From: Ancistrus triradiatus
Taxonomy: Eukaryota; Chordata; Actinopteri; Siluriformes; Loricariidae
Assembly (NCBI GenBank): GCA_025084515.1
Contig: JAJAGP010000544.1
Coordinates: 245,839-309,838 of the forward strand
Direction of reading: 5' to 3'
DNA: 64,000 bases
A program made the translations under genes and the position numbers. The notes beneath the pieces are model-generated. The model was not told the DNA's origin. It saw only the letters and a program-made list of their open reading frames with translations, and made no database searches. Within the stretch, counting starts at the first letter, position 1; each line of letters begins with the position of its first letter. Positions 21,224 to 33,900 of this stretch are shown here, piece after piece.

Positions 21224-21878
21224 TTAATGTCCATGGAAGTATGTCAAGTCAGTGATGAATCTTGAAAATGTAGAAATGATCTAAAAGAACACTCAAATCT
21301 AGGGAAAAGCGAATAACACCTTTTAAACAAAAAGACTCATTCAGTAGGTCTGACATTACATTTGGGTTTTATCTTAAAACTGTGTAAAAGTCAGAAGTGC
21401 CAGCATTCACCTATACTCTTATGTGCAGTATTTTACATCTGATAACAGCCAAGAGGTTGCTGTCAAAGCTATATGTGCACACACATGTAAATGAAGTTAT
21501 AATTAAGAGCATACAAGCAGGTTTGTTTGACAGTCTGTGGTGTACCGTGGGATTGCCCAAGTACACAACTAAGCCCTGTGTTGTCAATTAATTTCATTTT
21601 GTTCTGAGCAACTGTAGGTTTGATCCCTGTTCTAACAAGAAACAATACATTCTCGAAACCCTGATAAGTAAACACCACTGTAATGTAATGAAAAGAAAAC
21701 AGTACATGAATTGCATAACACCTTTACTTAATCCTTCTCTGGTCTATCCAAGTGACAAGACTCTTGATAGTTATTCTGTTGATGCACATCATCGTCAAGA
21801 AAGCAAAGTCTGACCGACTCATAGGTGATGCAGCACTATCAGAGAAACCCGAGGCACTTAAGATACTGCCTAAAAAGG

Positions 21879-21980
21879 TCATTTCATTTTCTGTACTTCC
21901 TGCAGAAGCTTCTGTGCAGCCACGTTCCCGGGATCACTTTTAAGCAAGGTGTTGAGATCTTGGACACAAGTTTTCTTGTC
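21879..21980 (-). CDS. tomm34: tomm34 last coding exon (residues 270-302 and stop)
   Basis: The acceptor is CCCTTTAG. It encodes DKKTCVQDLNTLLKSD, then AAQKLLQEVQKMK and TGA, which lines up with the C-terminal end of human TOMM34 (AQKLRQEVKQ). The exon is in phase 0 with exon 6. A possible AATAAA lies on the minus strand at 21218-21223, giving a 3' UTR of about 650 bases; this is tentative. Confidence 0.9.
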   Translation of the reverse strand, partial: DKKTCVQDLNTLLKSDPGNVAAQKLLQEVQKMK

Positions 21981-24900
21981 CTAAAGGGAAGACAAATGAA
22001 ATATTTGGATGGAAATACTATTTGGAAATTCACTACAACCATACAATCAACTACATTGTTGTATCTGCCTTCAAAAACACTGTCTGATATTATTTTGTTA
22101 CATAGCTGGAATATATTAACAGATTTAGTAAGGTCTTCTATAGGTTATAAAAACAACTTACAGGTATGCGTCGCAGAATTTCCACAATGCACTCTCTCTT
22201 AGTATTATATACTGTCCTAGCAATGCTATATGGGATACTGGGTCTTGACTAAATATGGGACTATGGACCATAAGGTCCAGGGTTCAAATCCCACCTCTGC
22301 CAAGCTGCCACTGTTGGGTCCTTGAGCAAGGCCCTTAACCCACAATTGCTTGGATTGTAAGACTGTATCAATTAGGGATGCACCGATACTGAATTTCTTG
22401 GGCCGATACGATAACCAATGTTCAGCACATTATTGTGGCCGATACCGATGTTAAAAATCGATAATATAACCTTGAAAAAAACGTTTAAGAAATGTTCACA
22501 TGATAACCTATATATGAACTGTTGTTAAATACTAGATCACTAATAAACAATAAGCAACTAAAACATAAATCAGACATGACTATTACTATAAACATAAGGT
22601 GAAGTTCACTCAAAGGAAAAATGGTCCCATTCCATTTTATTTTCTGACCTTCTTTTAAAAAAGTCACTTTTTTTTTAGCTTTCAATTGTCACAGGCAGCA
22701 ACAAGAACAATTACGTGTGTAAGAAAGCTTAAGATTGAGATCCAAGAAAGTATAGAACTGCATATATACTCAGTAACATCAGATATTTTGCTTAATGAGT
22801 AAAACAAAGAAATATTCTTATTTAAATATCTAATAAATATCGGTTAAAATTATAATATCGGACCGATACCGATAACTGAAAAAAATCCATATATCGGCAA
22901 ATAATATATCGGCCGCCGATATATCGTGCATCACTAGTATCAATTGTCAGTCGCTCTGGATAAGGGCGTCTGCTTAATGCTGTAAATGTAATTGTAAATG
23001 TAAATAGCCAAGATACTTTAATCTCAACCTTCAGACAATCTTTACCACCACATTCTGATTTTCTGTGAATTTACTTTGAATTTTATTTAATCGCTGACTG
23101 TATGAACCCAAGATATTTCATGATACACGTCCATTCCTGCATTTCAGGCTTGCAGCAGATTACAAATAAAGTTGGGATGATACAGTTTTGTCTGACCACA
23201 ATACACGTTTCCACTGTGTAATGGACCATACCAGACGCCAGAGAGGTTGACGCGCCTTCAGGACATGGTAAACTTGAGGATTCTTTTTTGCGCAGTAAAG
23301 TTTTAAGTGGCATTTGTGAATGTAATTCCGTATTGTATTTCTTGACAAAGGTTTGCCCAAGTAATCCCTTGCCCATGTGGTCATTTCAGCTATTGATGAA
23401 TTATGGTTCTTGATCCAGTGCTGTCTGAGGGGTCAGAGACCATGGGTGTTCCAAGCTTAGGTTTGTGCCCTTATTAAATTTCTGTGCATAAAGGACATTA
23501 TACGCTGTAGAAGGAGAACTATGCAAATCGCTTCCTAAATCTTTCTCTTGAGAAAATGCTTTTAAACATTTCAATAATTTAAACAATGACTAATTCATCT
23601 GCCCACCTTCGCCTCTCAAAGACTCAGCCTTTTGTACCGAATCTTGATTATAATCACCTGTTTGAAATCACATCATTATTTCGTTTTTTACCCCATTACT
23701 ACCACTAAACGGCCCTGTGTTTCAGGTCTGAAATGTAGGAATGAATGTTTATTAACAAAAAAAAACAAAAAAAACCATGAAATATCTTGGGGTTTCCATA
23801 TTTTCCAAACTTTTTTGGATTTGCATTTTACAGAAACTGCCAGAAACGAGCACATTTAACGCCGGTATGCTGTGGCAGTTCTTCTTTCTCTGCTTGTTTG
23901 GTGTGACTGCTTTGTGAACATAAAGCATCTGGCTGGCAGCTAATAAGGAGCTCATCGTTGCCCAGCATTCAGTCTGCCTTTGCTGATGCTGCATGTGATT
24001 AATAAAACGTTCTGCACCAGAACCTGCACTGTTACGCGTGTCATTATAACTGCTGTACTACAACAGCTAATGTATCTGGTAATGTTATATACTAGTAAAG
24101 TAAATGAATTATCTTGCTAATAATGAAAATAACCTTATTGGACCACGCACGTTATGTGGTGCTACCTGTAACTGTTTTACAAGCGAGCATCCATGTTTTT
24201 CTTGTTTCTCATTTAATAAAGCACTCCTGGCCAAATGCTTGATATGTTCATGTTGCTATAGCTTGTCATTTAACAGTTATCCTCAAACTAATGACAGTTA
24301 TCACAGCACAAGCATTTCTATTCAAAACAGATATTGAATAATTGAGAATTTGATATGAAATTTCACCTAATTCCACCTGCACTCCCACATTTAGTTAGCT
24401 AGTCTGCTATTTGGCTGTGATAAACAGCCAGTATATACAAGGACTAATTACACTCTTTATAATGAAACATGCAGGGTCAGTGTTCCTTCCTAATTGTCTA
24501 TCACAAAAACAAAATTTTATCACGATACCATAAAACAAGCGTCATTTTGCCATGTGGACTGGTTTGAGTTACTCCAAGTTGTCTTACATGCTTGAGACTT
24601 TTGTGGCTCATACAGTGGCTGCACTCACAATGGCTTTTGCTTAAATGTTCAAAAACTGAAAAATTACATTAACAGCAAAGTGCATGCAATACTGCAAGAC
24701 AATGCCTGGAATACTGCATCTCAAAAACAATGGACAGTCAAGTTCGTCCTGCATAGCACACACGTGCCACCTTCTGGTGAAAATTAGGGGATGATCTCAG
24801 AGTGCAGCATTACCACACACAACCAAACACCCCAACCCCTCCCCCCAAAATAAAACAAACAATAAATGAATTAATTACAAAAATTTGGATTTTGGCCGAT

Positions 24901-27900
24901 CTGCCATAAGCACTCTTGTACTATTTAAGTGCTCTACCAATGATGGTATTAGTATTCTGTTCCCAACTTATTTTCATACTCTCAAACATAATTTCCCTGT
25001 TTCGGCCATTCATTTTGTTAGCTTAAGTAAGCTATTTATGATGGCTTTGAATAAACTAGGGGTCCCTTGTTTTCATTTTGCGCGAGGGAGTTAGCTAGGC
25101 AGCTAGATCCAGCAGAGGATTTCTCCCCACAGTCTGAGCCGCAGCGGGTGGAAATTAACGTCAAAAGAAGTCACCAGTGTTTCCTGCATCAAGCTGTTAG
25201 CAATATAAAGGCAATGTGACTGGTACTCCTGAAAGACAGACTCCGCTAATCACATCCATCCTTCAGTCCTCTGGAGCTAATGTTCTAATGTTCAGTATGA
25301 CTCCTGCTCGTCATTTCCACGCTGCCAGGCACCCAGAATGGATGACATTTTTACCATAAACTTTTGGCCCAGAAATGTCTTGGATTTCTTGCGTAACATT
25401 ATTACAAAAAGTTCAAATTATTTCATTTAGGAACAGTAATTAGGAAGATGGTAACAGCTAGGGGCGCATTAATATTTTACACTTGGTTTAATAAAAAATG
25501 ATTGACTAGACGCCGTCGTATAGGTGTGCGACGTTTGACATCCATCTACTTAACTTCCATCTGCCTTAATGGTCGAGATCTTAAATGAATATAATATGAA
25601 ATACAAATGTATTTTAACTCTGGCTGTAAACAGCTGGTCACCTCAACAGCCAATCAGCACTACAGATCCATGAGCAGAGACGGGAGCTAAAGAGCAGAAG
25701 TCCATCATTCACTCCACAACTTATGAGCTCATGTTTGGACTAGAGACAGTTCTAACTCGGTTGATGTGTTTACAGACTTTTTGTGTGAGTTACTTGTGTT
25801 TGTGTGTATGGCTTTTGGTACTTTTTATAATAAGCTATAATTGCCATTTGTAAGTGAATGTGCCTGTCCTATTGTAAGTAGTACTCCTTTGATAGTCCCT
25901 CCACTACCTGTATATTGTCTCTATCCTATAACTATATAAACTGGTTCACATTCACTCGCTGAGTCTCTGTTTTATCTGGCTGGTCTTCTGTGTCGTTCGC
26001 AATACTGTGTATCAAAGGATTTTTTGCTTCCGTCAAACAAAAGTATCAGGTCCATCATACAGTCCTGTTAAGTGTTATGGCTTTCCCCTAGACAGGGTCA
26101 TTATCAGTACATTACTGCATTTTCTATAATTATTGTGAAGTCCCATACATTTAAGAAAGTTTAGTATAACAGTTTAGGCTTTGGACACAATGGCTGTAAG
26201 CATGACAAAATTGGCTAATGAACCAAATTTGAATGTAGTCTATGAAGGCGAGTGGCTTGAGGATTTAGAGTGGTGTAAAAGGTTAAATATTTAATGTTCT
26301 GATACGTATTGGTTGGACCAGCTATAGCCACTTGCAATAAAAGTGCATATTTCATGATACTGCTCTGCAGTGCATTAGGTATTTATTATGCCTGATTTGA
26401 ATGGACTTTTTGCAGAATACACCCATATACGCCGTGTCTTCAGTCCACCTACTTCACATACAGAGAGCAGTACTGTAGACAGAAACATGGGTGCATTATG
26501 GGTTCCCCAGGGACACCGCCCAGGCATTGGTTCAGATATTTGGATGACACCTGGGTTAAAATGAAATCTCAGGAAGTACCACTTTTCACTGACCACATCA
26601 ACTCAGTGGACAAACACATCAAGTTCACCAGGGAGGCTGTGAAGTATGACAGGTTAGCCATCTTGGATTGTAAGGTTGTGATTGGAGATGGGGGACGATT
26701 AAAAGTTGGACTGTGGTAGCCTAGCGGTTAAGGTACTGGACTATGGACCAAAAGGTCCAGGTCCAGTTCAAATCCCACCTCTGCCAAGCTGCCACTGTTG
26801 GGTCCTTGAGCAAGGCCCTTAACCCACAATTGCTTGGATTGTAAGACTGTATCAATTGTAAGTCGCTCTGGATAAGGGCAGTGTAATGTAAAATGTGAAT
26901 GAAAGTTGATGTTTACCGCAAGCCAACACATACAGATCAGTGCTTAAGGTTTGACCCTCATCATCCATTGGAGCACAAATTAGGAGTCATCAGGACACTG
27001 TACCACCAAGCAGACAGCGTCCCCACTGACACAGCGGCCAAGGATGGAGAGAAATCTCACATTAAGCAGGCCCTGGGTAAATGTGGTGATCCTAACTAGG
27101 CTTTCAAAGCCGGTAAGACACCCAAACACTACTCCAGCAGATCGACAAGAGGAGAACAACAACGGCAGTCTAAGCGTAAACCAGTGGTGATGCCATATGA
27201 GACGAGAACATCGGGAACAACTGAGACGCATGTTTTCCAAACACCGCGTATCGGTTGCTTTCAAACCCCAAAACACGCTACACCAGAAACTGGTCCACCT
27301 CACGGATTGGGTCATCCAGCACAAACAGAGTAATGTAGTGTACGCTGTTAAGTGCCGGGAGAATTGCCAGGAATTGTACATTGGGGAAACCAAACAGCCA
27401 CTGGCGAAATGGATGGCTCAACATAGCAGAGCTACTGCATCAGGCCAGAACTCCGCTGTTACACTGTTACAGGCCAGTGGCCACTCTTTGGATGAAGATG
27501 TGCAGATCCTGGATAGGGAGGATCTCTGAACCAAGAGGGGCCTCAGAGTACATCTCTCACCATCTTACAACACCACAATAGCAGCCATTCCCCAATCCTG
27601 TGGCACATGTGGCCATTGTCATTAATGGCCATGACAATCTGCACGTAAAACTGATCACCGGTCCCATTGTTATGTAATGGTGCTGGTATCAGTCAAATGT
27701 GAAAATGTGCTGTATATAAGATTGGGGAAGATTTCCAACTAGCTGAGACTGAAGAAGTCACTTAAACCAAGTGTTTCTCCCACAAAACCTTATGTCCAGA
27801 TGAACTGATTCAACTTCTGGGACACCCATATAAGACTTTGTAGCCCCACCAAAGCATCAACAAGAAAAACACCAGCTGCTGCTACTGCCCAAGTCCCACA

Positions 27901-30900
27901 AAAGCCCTGAATAGCTATTCTCCACATATAACATTTAAGAATTCCCCAAAATGTCTGTTACTTACCTTAAGCTCCTTGTACGCCTGTGCACGCCTGTACA
28001 GTGCTTTAATGTTAGCCGAGTCCAAGCGAAGAGCCTGTTCACAATCTTTCACAGCTTCCTTATACATCTTTAGGGACAGGTAGCACAAGGCCCTAGATAC
28101 ACAAAGAAGAGTTTATAATGTACTCAAATGCTGCAATCACATTTTTAGAGCCATTAATAAACAATAATGATTATAGCATAATAAAAAGATGCAATGGTGT
28201 CAAGTTTTGTGTTCAGTTTTATTTTCATGACAGCCTTCTAGCACACCTACATTAGCATTCAGTGCTGATTATCCATGTTCTGAGCTTGAGAAACACAAAA
28301 GCAGAGGGACTGGGACTGGTGTTTCACCTGTTCGTGTAGGTTGTGACTTCGGTAGGATCTTGACTCAGAGACTGTGTGTATTTCTCCACAGCCTTCTTGT
28401 GCTCTCCTTTCTTTACAAAGGCATTTCCCTCCTCCTTCAGATGTCTGGCTTTTTTAATGTCGCCACCAGCTGGGGGAATTCAGAAAGTTTAACTTATGAT
28501 TCACCTTAGTAATCATTCAGGAAAACAGGAACCCAATTAGCTGAAGCCAAAAATGTTTACTTGGTAATGACAGTCAATACAAAAGAAGGTTCTACCTTTA
28601 TTGTTTTCCTTGATGCCGTTCTGTTGTGCAGTGATGGTTGGGCTTGCAGCTTGCACCAACTTCGCTTTTACTGCCATGGGAACCGTCGGGATTGGAGGAA
28701 GCTTCTCTCGCCAAGAGGGTCCATCCATTTCTGTCAGCGCCTTTGTCATTCTAAGAAGTAAGATGAGAAAGGGTTAAAGTGACTTTACTACTTGTTCTGA
28801 ATACTAGTAAGTACAAGTAGTAGTCTTGCAGGTTGTCTGATGGAGAACACTGTACTCTTAAAGACTTGAGAATACTTGCCATGGATCAAGATTAATAGAC
28901 TACTCCTAATAAATAAGCTCCTAATTAATAAACTACTCCTACTGCTCTTCTGAAGAAGTGTGCTTTGGTTCTATCTCCTTCTATTTGTCAGATGGTGAAT
29001 CCATCGCTGTCCTCAGGCATCGTACCTGTTGCCTTAAAATCTGCTGCTATAACCCCTGTCCTTAATAAACCTGATTCAGATTCCTCTGTTCTCAGTCATT
29101 TTCGCCCCATTTCGAACCTTCCTTTTATGTCCAAGATTTTGGAGCGGGCTGTGGCCTCTCAGCTACTGGACTTTCTCAACACTAACAGCATTTTTGAAAT
29201 TTTTCAATCTGGTTTTCGTCCTCAGCATAGCACTGAAACTGCACTACTTTATGTTCTTAATGACTTACTTGCTGCAGCAGATCAAGGTCATGCGTCTGTT
29301 TTAGTTCTTCTTGATCTCGCGTCTGCTTTCGATACTGTTGATTACAATATTCTAGTTTCACAACTCTTGGATGTTGGACTTTCAGACACAGTATTAACCT
29401 GGTTTAAATCATATCTGACTAACAAGGAATACTGTGTCTGAAACTGTTGCTGCGGAACGGGGCGTCCCACAGGGCTCCGTTCTTGGTCCTATTCTATTTA
29501 GAGTTTACATGCTTTCCATGGGCTCTATAAAGGCCGTATTTCCGTATTCTTTTCACTGCTATGCTGATGACACGCAACTTTATCTTAGTTTCAAACCATC
29601 TTCATCATTTTCATTTTCTGCTCTTACTGATTGCATTTCTCATCTGAATTCTTGGCTCTGTGCCAACTTTCTTAAGCTCAATTCCCAGAAGACTGAGTTT
29701 TTGTTTGTTGGCACTAAATCTGTGCTTTCCTCCATTTCTACCTCCGTATCTGTTCACATGTCCTCTACGGTTCGTAATCTTGGTGCGCTTTTTGACTCAA
29801 CTGCTTTCTTTCACCCCCGTAACATTGCTCGGGTGCACCCTTTCCTTTCTCCCGCTGCTGCAGAGATCCTGGTGCATGCTTTTGTTTCCTCTCGCCTTGA
29901 TTATTGCAACTCGCTTCTTTATGGTCTTCCCTCTAAACCAATTCAAATTCTCCAGTATATGCAGAACTCCGCCGCCAGGATTCTTACACAAACCAAAACA
30001 TTTGATCACATCACTCCTGTTTTATCGCAACTGCACTGGCTCCCGGTTCACAAACGCATCCAATACAAAATTCTAATTCTGACATTTAAATCCCTCCATG
30101 GTCTTGCTCCACTGTATCTCCGCACATTAGTCCATCAGTACACTCCTTCCTGGTCGCTGCGTTCCACTGGCTCCAACCTTCTCTCTGTCCTTAGATTTAG
30201 GCTTTCCTCCATGGGTGGAAGATCCTTTGCTGTGGAAGCTCCCACCCTTTGGAATTCTCTTCCGGCATCTGTTCGGTCTGCATCTACCCTTCCACAATTT
30301 AAATCACTTCTGAAAACTTTCATGCTGTCTTCTCCAACTAATGTTTGAGGTGTTTGCTTGTTTTGTATTGCTGTATGTCTACTGTACATCTGGATATTGT
30401 TAAGTGTCCTTGGGTACTGTGAAAGGCGCTATATAAATTAAACTACTATAAACTACTATATACTATATTATTATTAGTAGTAGTAGTATTATTATAATGA
30501 AAGTGAATCCTAATTACTAAGTAACCAGTAATAATTTTATGTTAAAAAACCCGTAGCAAAGCAGCATAATACCAAAACAACGAGCATCAACTTCAAGACT
30601 TCAAGTTCATGACCAAAGTCTTAAAAATTATAATACATTATAGCATTATATAATACATTATAATACATTTACAGCATTTAGCAGACACCCTTATCCAGAG
30701 CGACTTACAACTGATCTTACAATCCAAGCATTTGGATTGGATCCAATTATGGGTTAAGGGCCTTGCTCAAGGACCCAACAGTGGCAGCTTGGCAGAAGCA
30801 GGATTTGAACCCTGGACCTTCTGGTCCATAGGCCAGTACCTTAACCACTAGGCTACCACAGTCCATATCAGTTATCTGACCCCAGAATTTGATTGGCTGA

Positions 30901-33900
30901 AAGTACGCTCTAGGAGGGCCAATATTGCGTGATATTACTCCGCCACATACACACAACTTTGCAACGACGCCAGCCATAAAGCAGCAACACTATAATTACG
31001 CGAGTAAAATACTGCTGAAATGAATTAAGTTTATAAAATCTATTGGCTTTGAAAACATTTTTTTTTCCATTTAAATCTGCAAGATGAAGTTATTAATAAC
31101 CAGCCTGATACTTCCAATGATCCAACCTTTGTCACCCTTACAAACAAGGATTTGGATGTGCTGGAAGGGCAGAGAAATAAAGTCAATACAGTAAATCAAA
31201 TGTTATGGGTCTTTAATGTATTTAATGACACTGAAGTTTTAGTGCAATCAACAAAAATGAACTGAATCACTCACAAAGACGTTGTTGCCTTGTGTAAACT
31301 CTGCATTTCTTATGCCAATGAAGACGCTGATGCTGTATGACTCTCCCTTTACATTTCTGACTGATAATATTAACTTTAATAGCTTCATCTTCCAATTTTA
31401 CAATCACTAGTCATTTAACATCAATTATAATGAAATTCTAGGCTTTCATTAACATAGAGATCTCACTCAAATTGCCTTCTATTGGTATCGCCTTAACAGC
31501 CTACCTTATAAATTGGATCCAGTTTATATTTACTGTATGCAAGTAACCTTTCTACTTAGTAAATTAAACTTACCAGTCGATACATTTGTGTTTATCGTCT
31601 GTATAATAAACAGTTTTTGGGAACTTATGTTCCTTGACTACTCTGACTGAAGGGCATAGTCCGATGGCGTTTTAGCAGTGGGCGCTGATAGAACAGAACT
31701 ATTTTTACCTTGCAGAATGCTGATAAACAAACCGTTTTTCTGTCATCTTTGTCTTAAAGTTGGAACTGTGGTATAGTCGCAATAATACACTTGAGGTTTG
31801 CGCTATAGCAAGAAATATTGGCCCTGGTGTCCTGTGATAGTAGGCACAAAGCAATATCTCATGTTATAGCACACCCTGTCGTATTATTGCTCAATTACAA
31901 TGGGAAATAAAAAAAATCTGTCTTGTAACTCTACAGCACTGCCCAACGTATGATGTTACACAATACAGTACTGTACTGAACTGAACTCTAATTACACATG
32001 CTTTGTTTTGGTAAGTATTTCTCCCCCAGTAAGACACACCTGGAACTCAGTTTTTTAACCACTGCTCTGAACCTGTCTGTCCTGACTGTCTGTATTGACC
32101 TTGTCCTTGCACGTGTGCATTGCTACTACGTAGGCAATGTCACTCCACCGCTTGCTTTTCCTGTCTCTTCAAGTGATGTCTGACCTTTGGCTTCACTTTT
32201 TCACTGGCACTACTGGTTAACAGCATCGAGTCCGCCAACCATATTTGGTATTCCAACAGGTTTTCTGAGAGGTGACTTAGTAAGTTGCTAGTGTTACCAA
32301 CAGCAGCAACAACAGTGGCTCGACAAACTTTGCAGTATGTAACCTTTTGGTTTGTGTCTGATTTTTAAAACTGAAAAACTTCAAAACTGTAGGCACAGCC
32401 CCTTTCTTTTCTTCTTTTGCATCTCCAGTCTCACTTTTTTATCCTACGTCTGCTGTTCTTTAATCTACCATAGCAGCAAAGCCTCTCCCAGCTGATAGCG
32501 GATTATGCTACCTGGCAGGCTGTAGCCAGTATGCTGTTCGGCTATGGCGCTCTACTGCGAATAGCATTATACAATTCGTGGCCGATTAAAGCATTACAGC
32601 TGTAATTTCTGCTATGCTATGGTATGACGGTATATAAAAAATCCATACCTTATGGGAAGTTAAAACCGGTATACCACATAAGCTGGTACACCACCCAGCA
32701 CTTGTCAAGTCAGATTTATTTATATAGCACTTCTTACAATGGAGCATTGTCTCAAAGTAGCTTTACAATTTTAGATTATCTTCTAATACCTACGGCCAAT
32801 CCCAAATTGAGCAAGCCTAGGGAATAAGCGTTAGGAGTCTTGGGATTGAATAATTATATTAGACATTATCTAACCTTCCTTTTCTGTCACAGATTCTAGC
32901 AAACACCTACCTGTTGGTGCCATCGTGAGCAGCAGGTAAGTTGCAGTCTATCTGTAGGGCTGTTTTATAGTCTACATAGGCTTGTCTGTATCTCTCCACA
33001 GCCTCAAACGCTGCAGCACGGCGAAGCAATGGTTTAATCCCAAATGGAACTAGGTCCAAAGAGCTGATAAAAGAAGCATAAACAAGAAGAATAAAAAAAA
33101 AAAGAATAAAAAGAACATTGTGAAAAAACATACAAACTTTGAGCCTGTTACTGACACATTAAGACTAACACTTATAGTGGTGCTTGAAAGTTTGTGAACT
33201 CTTTAGAATTTTCTATATTACTGCGTAAATATGACCTAAAACATCATCAGATTTTCACACAAGTCCTAAAAGTAGATAAAGAGAACCCAGTTAAACAAAT
33301 GAGACAAAAATATTATACTTGGTCATTTATTTATTGAAGAAAATGATCCAATATTACATATTTGTAAGTGGCAAAAGTATGTGAACCTTTGCTTTCAATA
33401 TCTGGTGTGACCCCCCTGTGCAGCAATAACTGCAGCTAAACATTTCCTGTAACTGTTGATCAGTCCTGCAGACCGGCTTGGAGGAATTTTAGCCCATTCC
33501 TCCGTACAGAACAGCTTCAGCTCTGGGATGTTGGTGGGTTTCCTCACATTAACTGCTCACTTCAGGTCCTTCCATAATATTTCTATTGGATTAAGGTCAT
33601 GACTTTGACTTGGCCATTCCAAAACATTAACTTTATTCTTCTTTAACCATTTTCTTTGTTAGAAATGAGGAACGACTTTGTGTGCTTAGGATCGTTGTTC
33701 TTGCGATGCATTGACCCACCTTTCTCTTGAATATTCAGTTCGTGGACAGATGTTCCTGACATTTTTCTTAAAAGGGAATTCCTCCTCCTGATATATGTCA
33801 TTCAAGAATTCCATTGTTCCATTCCATCCAAATTTAGGGCCAAGGAGTTTGTTCCTGGCCCCAGATGCAGCAAAACTTGGCCCAAAAAAACACCAAGGCC

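Larger units (their letters stand above)
14036..21878. other. Intergenic stretch between convergent ywhab and tomm34
   Basis: No gene was recognised. Open frames such as 15433-15792 have no family features. It holds a pogo MITE, three Tc1-type copies, two adjacent SINEs and MITE fragments, listed separately; the tomm34 3' UTR probably occupies about 21218-21878. Confidence 0.6.
26420..27860 (+). mobile_element. Penelope-like retroelement, truncated and interrupted
   Basis: On +, reverse transcriptase pieces read LQSTYFTYREQYCRQKHG, CIMGSPG, WFRYLDDTWVKMKSQ and VDVYRKPTHTDQCL, then a GIY-YIG endonuclease piece VVYAVKCRENCQELYIGETK. RT plus C-terminal GIY-YIG is the mark of Penelope-like elements. 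MGSPG joins directly to TPPRHWFRY, so the stretch that normally lies between is deleted. A SINE at 26709-26901 splits the frame. It sits in tomm34 intron 6 antisense to the gene. Confidence 0.85.

Noticed and set aside
25620..26050. Solo LTR of a retrovirus-like element
   Set aside because: There is a TATA-like box and a repeat copy elsewhere, but no TG...CA ends, target duplication or internal region could be shown, so it is kept only as an unclassified repeat.
30880..31900. Possible MITE between the SINE and the end of tomm34 intron 3
   Set aside because: Some blocks look like transposon ends, but no convincing inverted pair or duplication could be found by eye.
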